DNA from: CAZNUM01 sp046861615
GTDB taxonomy: Bacteria; Fidelibacterota; Marinisomatia; Marinisomatales; TCS55
Length of the DNA: 20,158 nucleotides
Direction of reading: 5' to 3'
NCBI GenBank assembly: GCA_046861615.1
Contig: JBHHUS010000033.1
Coordinates: forward strand, 1 to 20,158
Within the stretch, counting starts at the first letter, position 1; each line of letters starts with the position of its first letter. Shown in pieces: positions 1 through 7,116 of this stretch. The notes under the pieces are model-generated. The model had not been told where the DNA came from. It was given only the letters and a program-made list of their open reading frames with translations, and ran no database searches. Both the position numbers and the translations under genes were made by a program.

Positions 1-222
1 GATGTGGTGGACAAAAGTAAAATCATTGAGCGGGAGGACAATTCCCTGTTCATGACCCGGACCGAGCTCCTTTGTGCCCGGTGCGGTTCCCATCTGGGGC
101 ATGTGTTTCCTGACGGTCCCCAACCTACGGGACTACGGTATTGCATCAATTCCGCCGCTCTGAATTTTACACCGGCAATCCGCCCCGATAACAGGTCAGA
201 AAAACTGAGCACTTTAAAGTAA
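1..222 (+). CDS. msrB: Peptide-methionine (R)-S-oxide reductase, C-terminal part (5' truncated by window)
   Basis: This is the C-terminal half of a methionine-R-sulfoxide reductase, which reduces the R epimer of oxidised methionine in proteins. The reading frame is open from the first base, so the gene starts upstream of the window. What is visible: a CxxC (CARC) that in this family is the second half of the structural zinc site, followed directly by GSHLGHVF, then PDGPQPTGLRYCINSAAL, which contains the catalytic Cys of RYCINS. The family match ends at about NFTPA. The last 15 or so residues diverge from the usual GYGEYL-type tail, so the C-terminus is atypical and may be slightly rearranged. 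The first CxxC and any fused MsrA domain would lie outside the window. Family assignment is very secure; full architecture is unknown. Confidence 0.95.
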   Translation, partial: DVVDKSKIIEREDNSLFMTRTELLCARCGSHLGHVFPDGPQPTGLRYCINSAALNFTPAIRPDNRSEKLSTLK

Positions 223-267
223 TCTGGTACCAGTTTACCGACGAACAGCAGCAATAATTCCCTTTCA

Positions 268-293
268 TAATATAGTGAGTACTTGCTATATTA
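268..293. promoter_or_regulatory. 26-bp palindrome in front of the TetR gene, probable autoregulatory operator
   Basis: The 26 bases pair as an inverted repeat with 22 of 26 positions symmetric; half-sites are TAATATAGTGAGT and ACTTGCTATATTA. The core GTGAGTACTTGC resembles operators of TetR-type repressors. It contains a possible -10 element (TAATAT, 268-273) and ends 3 bases before the GAAGG ribosome binding site of the TetR gene. Inference: the TetR protein encoded immediately downstream binds here and represses its own operon. Confidence 0.65.
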
Positions 294-309
294 ACTGAAG
301 GATTTGACC

Positions 310-918
310 ATGGCTACTGAACGCATGAAACGAAGTGAACGGATAGAGCAGATTCTGGACAGCACCCTGGAACTAGTTGGGGAAAAACCGCTGGCTGCTA
401 TCCGGACGGCAGAAATTGCAGCCCGGGCCGGCATTACGGAAGGAGCCATGTATAAGTATTTTTCTTCTAAAGATGAAATTATTGAGGGTATCCGCCGCCG
501 GTACCTGGCTATAAATCACCCCCTGAAAAAACCGGAGGAAATCCATACGCCGGCGGAATTTAAAGCCTTCATACACACTTACCTGGATAGTATGATCACC
601 TGTAACGCCTCCCGCCGGGCTTACCTGCGTCTGCTGTTACAGATCAGTATGGAAAAACAGGTTTTTTCCTTTGAGAAATATTCTAAAATAATGGGAGGCT
701 TCTGGGCTACAATGGAAAACAGGATTGAATTCGGAAAACGACACTGGGGTTTCTGTCAGGATTTCAATACCCCTGTTCAGGTTCGCCTGTTTCATTTTTC
801 CCTGTTAATGTTTCTGATTGAACAGGAGGTGTTTGAAGCTAAAAAAATTGACCCTTATGATCTGAAAGCGGTCAAGGAAGTAGTTGTGAATAATTTTTTT
901 AAACTGCTGAAAGGATAG
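310..918 (+). CDS. TetR/AcrR-family transcriptional regulator
   Basis: A 202-residue one-component repressor. The N-terminal TetR helix-turn-helix is plain at residues 10-60: RTAEIAARAGITEGAMYKYF, then SSKDEIIEGI, the classic recognition helix and following helix 4. The C-terminal ligand/dimer domain is divergent, so the inducer cannot be predicted. The ATG at 310 is preferred over the TTG at 304 because GAAGG at 297-301 lies 8 bases upstream of it; an ATG at 325 is a less likely alternative. The gene is first in a probable four-gene operon (TetR, Crp/Fnr, glutaredoxin-like, DoxX), with only 10 bases to the next gene. A 26-bp palindrome sits in its promoter region, which suggests autorepression. 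TetR-type identity is secure; the regulated process is inferred from neighbours to involve thiol/redox or membrane stress. Confidence 0.93.
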   Translation: MATERMKRSERIEQILDSTLELVGEKPLAAIRTAEIAARAGITEGAMYKYFSSKDEIIEGIRRRYLAINHPLKKPEEIHTPAEFKAFIHTYLDSMITCNASRRAYLRLLLQISMEKQVFSFEKYSKIMGGFWATMENRIEFGKRHWGFCQDFNTPVQVRLFHFSLLMFLIEQEVFEAKKIDPYDLKAVKEVVVNNFFKLLKG

Positions 919-928
919 GACCTGGATA

Positions 929-1612
929 ATGGCTGAGAAAACAAAATTATGGTATTTGCAGGGATTTAACCTGTTTAAGGGGATGGATGAAAAATCCATG
1001 ATGAAGCTGAACGATAATAGCCGGATGAAACATTCCGGTAAAAAGGAGATCATTTATTTTCCCGAAGAAGCCAGTGATACAATCTATTTCCTGAAAGAGG
1101 GGAAAATTAAAATTTCCCGTATTTCAGAAGATGGTCGATCCACCACCCTGAACCTGCTGGGTCCCGGTGAAATTTTCGGTGAAAGTGCCTTGTTGGGACA
1201 GGATACTCACGGGAACATTGCCGAAGTTGCCGAAGATGCGGTGATTTGTACCATCAGCAAGGAAATGTTCACGGACCTCATGCGCCAATCGCCCCAGTTG
1301 AATCGGAGCGTAACCAAATTCATCGGCTGGCGTTTGCGGCGAATCGAAGCCCATGTGGAAGATCTGGTCTTTAAAAATGCCCGAGAGCGAATTCTGGCTT
1401 TTTTAAAACGTTATGTAACCACCTTTGGTAAAAAGCTGGTGGATGGGGTGATCGTCCGGCCGTTTTTAACCCACCAGGAGATTGCTGAACTGACCGCCAC
1501 TGCCCGCCAGACGGTCAACGGCGTTTTAAATGATCTGGTGGATGAAGGAAAAATAAAATATTCCCGTCGATATCTAAAAGTCCTGGAACCAGATTGGCTG
1601 AAGGCCGCCTGA
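929..1612 (+). CDS. Crp/Fnr-family transcriptional regulator
   Basis: A 227-residue regulator with an N-terminal cyclic-nucleotide-binding-type beta-barrel (about residues 13-125) and a C-terminal winged HTH (about 150-220; helix-turn-helix around LTHQEIAELTATARQTVNGVL). The barrel keeps the FGES turn of the family, but the Arg-Ser that contacts cAMP phosphate in E. coli CRP is not at the expected place (QDTHGNIAEV), so cAMP binding is doubtful. There is only one cysteine (residue 107), so an FNR-type Fe-S cluster is ruled out. The effector is therefore unknown; heme/NO-type sensors (Dnr-like) or other small molecules are possible. It starts 10 bases after the TetR gene with GGA at a suitable distance and is probably co-transcribed with it and with the glutaredoxin-like and DoxX genes downstream. 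Confidence 0.93.
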   Translation: MAEKTKLWYLQGFNLFKGMDEKSMMKLNDNSRMKHSGKKEIIYFPEEASDTIYFLKEGKIKISRISEDGRSTTLNLLGPGEIFGESALLGQDTHGNIAEVAEDAVICTISKEMFTDLMRQSPQLNRSVTKFIGWRLRRIEAHVEDLVFKNARERILAFLKRYVTTFGKKLVDGVIVRPFLTHQEIAELTATARQTVNGVLNDLVDEGKIKYSRRYLKVLEPDWLKAA

Positions 1613-1662
1613 ACTGTCGCATGGTTGACAATTTTTTTACGCGACCATTTCTAAACTCCGGT

Positions 1663-1977
1663 ATGATGAAATCAAAATTAACAACTGAAAACACGATTTT
1701 AGTTCAATTGATTGTGCGGGATTCCTGTCCAATTTGTGATAAGGTCCAGGGTTTTCTGGAGCATTATCAGCCTTCCCACCCAAAAGTGAAATTGCAGATT
1801 TTCAATCTGGATCACGGGGACGCTATTCCTGAATATTCCCAGTGTTTTGTCACCCCGGCTCTCTGGGTGAATGGTTCCCTATGGTATTTGGGTGGATTTG
1901 ATCCCCCCCGGTTTGATGAAAAAGTTCAAAAGCTTGAAAATAAGATTGTCGTGAATTCTTTTCAGACAGCTACTTAA
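1663..1977 (+). CDS. Small glutaredoxin/thioredoxin-fold protein (CPIC motif)
   Basis: A protein of about 105 residues with a thioredoxin-like fold. Visible are an N-terminal strand (ILVQLIVRDS), a CPIC redox motif at residues 22-25, a cis-proline region VTPALWVNG, and a C-terminal GG-F segment (LGGFDPPRF) like the glutathione-binding end of glutaredoxins. It probably carries out thiol-disulfide exchange in the cytoplasm. The start is uncertain: the frame is open back to a TTG at 1594 (overlapping the Crp/Fnr gene) and an ATG at 1621. The ATG at 1663 or 1666 begins the protein just before the conserved strand but lacks a good ribosome binding site. It lies 15 bases before the DoxX gene. Thiol-redox function is likely; the precise family is not recognised. 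Confidence 0.75.
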   Translation: MMKSKLTTENTILVQLIVRDSCPICDKVQGFLEHYQPSHPKVKLQIFNLDHGDAIPEYSQCFVTPALWVNGSLWYLGGFDPPRFDEKVQKLENKIVVNSFQTAT

Positions 1978-1992
1978 TAAAAAGGAGGTATC

Positions 1993-2409
1993 ATGGATAC
2001 ATTAAATAAATACTCTGGTTACGGGCACTGGCTGGTCCGGTTGAGCCTGGCCGGGACATTCCTGTTCCACGGGTTTGTAAAATTTCCCATGGCTCAGGGA
2101 ATGGCTAATATGATGGGTATGCCCGTAATAATGGTGTACCTACTGGCCATGATGGAGGTGGTCGGCGGATTATTAATTTTGTGGGGTGGCTTCGGTCCGG
2201 ACTGGGCAACCCGCGTCGCCGGATTGCTCTTTTCAGCGGTGATGCTGGGGGCAATTTCAATGATGCACTGGCAGAATGGCTGGAGCTTTACCAGCGGCTG
2301 GGGCGAAGGGACCAATCACATGGGCGGAATGGAATTCCAGACCCTGGTATTGGCCGTCTCCCTGTTCTTTGTGGTTAAAGGCAATGGGGCCAATCAGGCC
2401 AACGCCTAA
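1993..2409 (+). CDS. DoxX-family integral membrane protein
   Basis: A 138-residue protein with four predicted membrane segments (about residues 13-31, 45-67, 72-93 and 112-129) and the DoxX-type start LVRLSLAGTFLFHGFVKF. The family includes a subunit of archaeal thiosulfate:quinone oxidoreductase and actinobacterial DoxX, which forms a membrane complex with a superoxide dismutase and a sulfurtransferase in oxidative and thiol stress. The exact activity here cannot be read from sequence. The start is fixed by a strong AAAGGAGG at 1981-1988. As last gene of the TetR/Crp operon, placed after a thiol-redox protein and closed by an intrinsic terminator, it is probably the membrane effector of that unit. 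Confidence 0.88.
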   Translation: MDTLNKYSGYGHWLVRLSLAGTFLFHGFVKFPMAQGMANMMGMPVIMVYLLAMMEVVGGLLILWGGFGPDWATRVAGLLFSAVMLGAISMMHWQNGWSFTSGWGEGTNHMGGMEFQTLVLAVSLFFVVKGNGANQANA

Positions 2410-2434
2410 TCTTGCAGTCCAGGTGTAGCAGAAG

Positions 2435-2473
2435 ATGGGGAAGCTGTTTCGTACAGCTTCCCCATTTCTTTTT
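2435..2473 (+). terminator. Rho-independent terminator of the TetR-Crp-DoxX operon
   Basis: A perfect 13-bp stem (ATGGGGAAGCTGT, 2435-2447, with ACAGCTTCCCCAT, 2453-2465) closes a 5-base loop and is followed by TTCTTTTT. It starts 25 bases after the DoxX stop codon. It is the clearest intrinsic terminator in the window. Confidence 0.9.
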
Positions 2474-2497
2474 GAACTGAATAAATAGATCTAAAGA

Positions 2498-2626
2498 ATG
2501 CCCGCTGTTCTGAAATTAACCTTATTCGGGAGCCTGATTCTTACCAGTTGCAGCTCCCTTCCCAAGAGTTATTTTAATTCAATCATTAATCCCGACAGCC
2601 CGGTGATAATTGTTCCGGGAATATGA
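2498..2626 (+). CDS. 42-residue ORF with lipoprotein signal, possible remnant of an alpha/beta-hydrolase lipoprotein
   Basis: This short frame encodes a hydrophobic N-terminus ending in a good lipobox, LTSC (Cys at residue 18), followed by about 24 residues ending in NPDSPVIIVPGI. The last segment resembles the first beta-strand and oxyanion region (xVIxVPGxxG) at the start of many secreted or lipoprotein alpha/beta hydrolases, but the frame stops exactly there. The stop overlaps the start codon of the DUF3047 gene (ATGA, 2623-2626), so translation of the two could be coupled. Either it is a real small lipoprotein, or it is the 5' end of a larger gene whose remainder was deleted. No strong ribosome binding site is visible. 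Coding status is uncertain; the lipobox and overlap are direct observations, the hydrolase origin is inference. Confidence 0.45.
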   Translation: MPAVLKLTLFGSLILTSCSSLPKSYFNSIINPDSPVIIVPGI

Positions 2627-3333
2627 GAAAATACCTTTTCAAGGTCGTGGTTTTATTGATGATAATAATTTATTCATCGCTCGATGGACAGGTTTTTTAT
2701 CGGGAGGATTTTACCGGAATCGCTCACTGGGAGGCGCTATTTTATTCGAACATACCTGATCATTCCAACTATACAATTGTAACGAAGCCGAATCAGGGTT
2801 CGTATCTTAAAGCAGTGGCTGATCATTCCGCTTCGGCGCTGGTACTGAAGAAAAAATTCAACGTTTTTAAATATCCTGTTTTACGCTGGCGCTGGAAAAT
2901 TGAGCATGTGATCCCCGGGGGAAACGCTAAAGCAAAAACAGGTGATGATTACCCTCTGCGGATATATGTTTTGTTCCAGTATGATGAAAATGAGTCCGGT
3001 ATTTTGGAATCTACGCTCTTTAATTCACTTAAATTGCTGTATAGAGAATCTCCGCCCCACAGCAGTTTGGTTTATATCTGGGCTAATCAGGAGTTCAGGG
3101 AAGATATTTTACCCAGCCCTTACACCAGGCGGGAAGAAATGATTCTGGTTGAAAAAGGAGTTTCCCGGACAGGGGAATGGGTGGAGGAAACAGTGAATAT
3201 CTTAAATGATTATCAACGTGCGTTTGGCGAAAAACCGCCCCGGATGGCCAGTCTGGCAATCATGAGTGATACGGATGATACCGGTTCCGTCGCTAGGGCC
3301 TGGCTGGATTATCTGGAAATTACTAAACAGTAA
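2623..3333 (+). CDS. Secreted DUF3047 family protein
   Basis: A 236-residue protein with an N-terminal signal peptide or anchor (hydrophobic residues 6-18, ending SSLDG), placing the mature part outside the cytoplasm. The rest matches the DUF3047 pattern: FYREDF at the start, YPVLRWRWKIEHV, then GDDYPLRIYVLFQYD, IWANQEF, and near the end LAIMSDTDDTGSVARAWLDYLEI. The last block resembles a jelly-roll or carbohydrate-binding-like beta fold with an acidic cluster. Biochemical function is unknown. The start ATG overlaps the stop of the preceding 42-codon ORF, and the following Rieske/ThDP gene begins 11 bases after its stop, so it is probably in the same transcript. No sequence feature explains why a secreted DUF3047 protein should travel with a ThDP enzyme. 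Confidence 0.88.
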   Translation: MRKYLFKVVVLLMIIIYSSLDGQVFYREDFTGIAHWEALFYSNIPDHSNYTIVTKPNQGSYLKAVADHSASALVLKKKFNVFKYPVLRWRWKIEHVIPGGNAKAKTGDDYPLRIYVLFQYDENESGILESTLFNSLKLLYRESPPHSSLVYIWANQEFREDILPSPYTRREEMILVEKGVSRTGEWVEETVNILNDYQRAFGEKPPRMASLAIMSDTDDTGSVARAWLDYLEITKQ

Positions 3334-3344
3334 CAGAATTTGAA

Positions 3345-5294
3345 ATGGAAGCGAAAACTAAACCAAAATGGGTAAAGGTAGCTGAGACCGGCAGCCTGCC
3401 GGAGGAACGTGTCAAAACAGTACTTGCGGGGAAACGTCAACTTTGCCTGACTAATCACGGTGGTAAAATCGGCGCTCTGAGTAATAAGTGCCCCCACCAG
3501 GGCGGACCCCTGGGTGAAGGTCAGATTGAAAACGGCTGGGTTATCTGTCCCTGGCACGCCTATGAATACGATCCCCTGACCGGAGCCCCTCCAGAGGGTT
3601 TTGAAGACCGGGTGGAGTCCTATCCGGTGGAAATAAAAGCCGATGGTATTTATGTAGGCCTCACTGAATCTCCGGTACACAAAACCGTATCCAACCAGAT
3701 GGTTATGGTAATGACCGATTGGGGCGTAGAAGTTGTGTTTGGGATGGTTGGTCATTCCAACCTGGGTTTTGCCGATGCCATGCACCAGGCTGAAAAAATG
3801 GGGAAATTACACTATTACGGTATTCGCCATGAAGGAGCGGCGGCCTTTGCTGCTTCAGCCTATGCCAAGTTAACTGGCAAACCGGCGGCTTGTTTTGCCA
3901 TCGCCGGGCCGGGCGCTACCAATCTGATTACCGGTCTATGGGATGCCTATGTGGACAATGTTCCCCTTCTGGCTCTCACCGGCCAGGTCAATACCCAGAT
4001 TATGGGTCCCGGCACTTTCCAGGAGGTGGACCTCCATTCCGCCCTGGCACCAGTGACCCGCTGGCAACAGACCGTGTTGGGGGCAAAAAATGCTTCTGAT
4101 CTCATGGCTCTGGCTATTAAACATGCTTTAATTGAGCACGGTCCAACAGCATTGATTTTACCAGATGAAATTCAACAGCTTCCAGCTCTTGATCCCCCAG
4201 CGGCAACCCCCCGGTTAGGGCGGGTTTCCACGACGGAGATTACGCCGCCCCGCCGGGAATTGAACCAGGCGGTTAAAATGATCGACCAAGCAAAACGACT
4301 GTGTATTATTGCTGGAAAAGGAGCCTTATCCTTTAAGCGCGAAATTCAAGCATTGGCACAACACCTGGAAGTGCCCGTGGTTACAACTTTTAAAGCCAAG
4401 GGATTGATCCCCGATGATCATCCACTGGCCTGTGGTGTGTTGGGCCGCAGTGGAATACCCGTAGCCAGTGTTATGATGGGCACCGCCGACCTGCTGATTG
4501 TATTTGGAGCTTCCTTTTCCGTCCATACCGGTATTGCCGATTATGTGCCGGCCATTCAGGTGGATCGGGACCGCATGACGTTAGGGAAATTTCGTCCTGT
4601 GGATGTACCTCTCTGGGGGGATGTGGGCGTAACGATACAGCATTTTCTAAAAGCGACGCGAGCGGGAAAACCGGGTCGTCCGGAGATTCGCAGTGAAATT
4701 GCTCACCGCTGGAAACACTGGCGGGCAGAAAAAGCCCGACGCCGTAAAGACCAGTCCTCCCGGGGTCTGAATTCAGCGGTGATTTTCGATGTACTCAGCC
4801 GGCTGGCTCCGGAGAACGCCATTATTTGTGTGGATGTGGGGAATAATACCTACTCTTTCGGCCGCTATTTTGAATGCCGGCAACAAACTGTTTTAATGTC
4901 CGGTTATCTGGGCTCGATTGGGTTTGCCTTCCCGGCAGCCATGGGAGTCTGGGCAGCCATGACCGGTCGGAAGGTGATTGCTGTGGCCGGGGACGGTGGT
5001 TTCGGCCAGTACCTGGCGGAATTCAATACAGCTGTGAAATACGGTATGGATATCACCCTGCTGCTGCTGAATAACAGTGAATTAGGAAAAATTACCAAGG
5101 AATTCCGGGCCGGGGAATTGGAAGCCTGGCAGACCAACCTTACTAATCCCAATTTTGCCGAATATGCTAAACTGTGCGGAGGTGATGGCCGCCGCGTGAA
5201 CACTTCCGCTGAACTGGAAACTACTCTGAAGGCAGGCCTGAACAGTGAGAAACCATTTCTGGTGGAATGCATCAGTGATCCCAGGTTAATATGA
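3345..5294 (+). CDS. Fusion of a Rieske [2Fe-2S] domain with a ThDP-dependent enzyme (pyruvate oxidase/acetolactate synthase type)
   Basis: A 649-residue two-part protein. Residues 8-108 form a Rieske ferredoxin-type domain with ligands Cys49, His51, Cys68 and His71 (CPH-x16-CPWH). Residues 118-649 form a complete ThDP enzyme of the POX/AHAS family. In it, Glu163 in RHEGAAAFAASAYAKLTG is the likely cofactor-activating Glu, a central domain spans about 300-440, and the GDG (549-551) plus 24 residues plus NN (576-577) ThDP/Mg motif lies in the C-terminal domain. Family members decarboxylate pyruvate or other 2-oxo acids; the substrate cannot be told here. Inference: the Rieske cluster could accept electrons from the ThDP adduct, making it an oxidase or dehydrogenase rather than a synthase. 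There is no secretion signal, so it is cytoplasmic. It overlaps the kinase gene by ATGA (5291-5294). No good ribosome binding site is visible; the start is chosen because it directly precedes the Rieske domain. Confidence 0.9.
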   Translation: MEAKTKPKWVKVAETGSLPEERVKTVLAGKRQLCLTNHGGKIGALSNKCPHQGGPLGEGQIENGWVICPWHAYEYDPLTGAPPEGFEDRVESYPVEIKADGIYVGLTESPVHKTVSNQMVMVMTDWGVEVVFGMVGHSNLGFADAMHQAEKMGKLHYYGIRHEGAAAFAASAYAKLTGKPAACFAIAGPGATNLITGLWDAYVDNVPLLALTGQVNTQIMGPGTFQEVDLHSALAPVTRWQQTVLGAKNASDLMALAIKHALIEHGPTALILPDEIQQLPALDPPAATPRLGRVSTTEITPPRRELNQAVKMIDQAKRLCIIAGKGALSFKREIQALAQHLEVPVVTTFKAKGLIPDDHPLACGVLGRSGIPVASVMMGTADLLIVFGASFSVHTGIADYVPAIQVDRDRMTLGKFRPVDVPLWGDVGVTIQHFLKATRAGKPGRPEIRSEIAHRWKHWRAEKARRRKDQSSRGLNSAVIFDVLSRLAPENAIICVDVGNNTYSFGRYFECRQQTVLMSGYLGSIGFAFPAAMGVWAAMTGRKVIAVAGDGGFGQYLAEFNTAVKYGMDITLLLLNNSELGKITKEFRAGELEAWQTNLTNPNFAEYAKLCGGDGRRVNTSAELETTLKAGLNSEKPFLVECISDPRLI

Positions 5295-6640
5295 GGCAAA
5301 AAATAAAATTAAAACTCTGGGTAACAATTGAGCGAATCATTGGCCGACCTTTCCTTGCTTCTTTTGTGGTAGGTTTAAGTATTATCGGTTTGAATGCTCT
5401 AGCTCAAAATTTGTTTGATGACTATAGCTATTGGGAAAGTTTACAGCACGCTTATCAGATCCATATTCTTCTTTTTCTCTCAAAGATTATTCCACCCTTT
5501 CTAGTTCCTTTTATTGTTACCACCTTTGCTGGTAAAATTAAAGAGCAAATAAGGTCACAAGGGCAAGATGAAATCGATAGGGTTGCCAAATTCCCAGAAG
5601 GGAATCCTGAACCTGTGCTGGAGTTAGATGGAGAAGGTAACATCCTTTATATTAATCCTGCTGGAAAAGAATTAATTAAACAATATTCTGATAGTACCGA
5701 TAATAACTTGGATGTGATTCTCTCTCCCGATTTTAAAAATTCAGTACTAACGGCTTTGAAAAATAATGAACCTGTACCGGCCAATGCCATAACATTGGGA
5801 CAACGCACATTTCTTTGGTCCTCCTATCTTCTACCTGACTTACAATTAGTTCATCTTTATGCTACTGACATCACAGAATTGAAAAAAAAGGAACAGGAAT
5901 TGATCAGGGCCAAGGAGCAGGCCGAAAAGGCCGATCAGGTGAAAACCCTTTTCCTGGCAAATATGTCCCATGAAATCCGCACTCCTTTGAATTCGATTAT
6001 CGGTTTTACGGAGTTACTGGAACAGAATACAAAGGAATTGGTGCCTCCGGAAATGCGCGTCTTTTTTGACACCATTCGGAATAGCGGAAAACGATTGATG
6101 CAGACGGTTCATGAAATCCTAGATGTATCTCAAATCGAAGCTGGTACGTTTGAGTTACACCGTTCCGTGTTAGATATTCTGGAAATCTGTGAAAGATTAA
6201 TAAAGGAGTTTAGGTTTCAGGCTGAGGAAAAAGGATTGAATCTAAATTTTGAAACAGCGGTAAAATCGGCACCTGTATTTGCAGATGAGTATAGTGTAAC
6301 GCAGACAATTTCAAATTTACTGGATAATGCAGTCAAATATACTGGTAAAGGAGGAATCAAGGTCACGCTGAAGGAAGAAGAACGCCATTATATTTTGATT
6401 ATTAATGATACCGGTATTGGAATGGCACCGGACTATCTGGATCATATTTATGACATTTTTTCGCAAGAAAGCTCAGGCTACACGAAGCAATACCAGGGAA
6501 TTGGGTTAGGACTGGCCCTGGTTAAACGTTATTGTGATCTGAATCATTTTTCAATTGCAGTAGAAAGTACACCTGGCGTTGAAACCACCTTTACAGTAAC
6601 ATGTCCAAAACCGGATTTACCGGATCATACCGTTGCCTGA
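5291..6640 (+). CDS. Membrane sensor histidine kinase with PAS domain
   Basis: A 449-residue kinase. Two membrane segments (about residues 19-37 and 57-79) enclose only a short loop, so sensing may occur in the membrane or through the PAS domain (about 105-198). After a charged coiled-coil linker comes the HisKA domain with the phospho-acceptor His227 in MSHEIRTPLNSIIGFTELLE. The ATP-binding domain follows, with N box NLLDNAVKY, G1 box DTGIGMAP and G2 box GIGLGLALVKRY, all intact. It overlaps the Rieske/ThDP gene by four bases and the response regulator by eight, so coupling is likely and the pair presumably acts together. Its base composition is markedly AT-rich: three 60-base lines (5401-5520 and 5641-5700) total 57 G+C of 180, against 34 of 60 for 4981-5040 in the previous gene. 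This suggests a different history for the sensor. Confidence 0.93.
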   Translation: MRQKIKLKLWVTIERIIGRPFLASFVVGLSIIGLNALAQNLFDDYSYWESLQHAYQIHILLFLSKIIPPFLVPFIVTTFAGKIKEQIRSQGQDEIDRVAKFPEGNPEPVLELDGEGNILYINPAGKELIKQYSDSTDNNLDVILSPDFKNSVLTALKNNEPVPANAITLGQRTFLWSSYLLPDLQLVHLYATDITELKKKEQELIRAKEQAEKADQVKTLFLANMSHEIRTPLNSIIGFTELLEQNTKELVPPEMRVFFDTIRNSGKRLMQTVHEILDVSQIEAGTFELHRSVLDILEICERLIKEFRFQAEEKGLNLNFETAVKSAPVFADEYSVTQTISNLLDNAVKYTGKGGIKVTLKEEERHYILIINDTGIGMAPDYLDHIYDIFSQESSGYTKQYQGIGLGLALVKRYCDLNHFSIAVESTPGVETTFTVTCPKPDLPDHTVA

Positions 6641-7028
6641 ATCAATCTCGAAAAAAGTAATTCTGGTGGTGGAAGATGATCAGAGTTCTCAGTTGTTGTT
6701 GCAACATGCGATTGGGTCAAAGTACGCCCTTAAATTTGCTGTTTCAGTTCGGGAGGCCTGGGCCTGCCTGGAAAAAGAGCGGGTTGACTTAATTATATTG
6801 GATCTTTCCCTGGAGGGAAAGGAAGACGGACTTGATTTGACCTGTGCCCTGAGGGAATCCGATAAGTGGGTTAATCTGCCAGTAATCGTAACCACCGCTC
6901 ACGCCTTTGTCACTGACCGGGATAATTGTCTGGAAGCGGGCTGTACGGAATATTTATCCAAACCACTGCGCCTTTCAAGGCTGACAAAATTACTGGAACA
7001 TTACCTGAATTTAGAACCGACTACCTAG
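6633..7028 (+). CDS. Single-domain response regulator (receiver only)
   Basis: A receiver domain of about 131 residues. It has the acidic pair in ILVVEDD, the phospho-acceptor Asp in LIILDLSLEGKEDGLDL, the switch Thr in VIVTTAHAF and the conserved Lys in EYLSKPLRLSRL. No DNA-binding or enzymatic output domain follows, so it is a CheY/Spo0F-like stand-alone receiver, perhaps a phosphorelay intermediate or a protein-interaction switch. The only initiator in frame before the first conserved strand is the TTG at 6633, which overlaps the kinase stop codon (6638-6640); this fits translational coupling to the kinase. GC content returns to the window norm here. Partner assignment to the adjacent kinase follows from the overlap. 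Confidence 0.9.
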   Translation: MPESISKKVILVVEDDQSSQLLLQHAIGSKYALKFAVSVREAWACLEKERVDLIILDLSLEGKEDGLDLTCALRESDKWVNLPVIVTTAHAFVTDRDNCLEAGCTEYLSKPLRLSRLTKLLEHYLNLEPTT

Positions 7029-7116
7029 CACCGGTTTGTCTATTTCCGGACAACCACTGGTCACTAATCACTGTAATTTCAAGGGCTGATCCGGTTAATA
7101 TCCGGTTGACATCATC

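Noticed and set aside
224..233. Perfect 10-bp palindrome CTGGTACCAG after msrB
   Set aside because: Too short to stand as a regulator site or terminator; no T tract follows and chance is likely.
192..257. Coding-looking peptide in another frame just after and overlapping the msrB end (ending WYQFTDEQQQ), hinting at a frameshifted C-terminus
   Set aside because: The frame has an in-frame stop at 189-191, no start codon, and does not match the known MsrB tail; too short to argue for a frameshift.
1625..1667. TTGACA at 1625-1630 and TATGAT at 1662-1667 as an internal promoter for the glutaredoxin-like gene
   Set aside because: The spacing of 31 bases is far from the usable 16-19, and no good -10 lies at the right distance.
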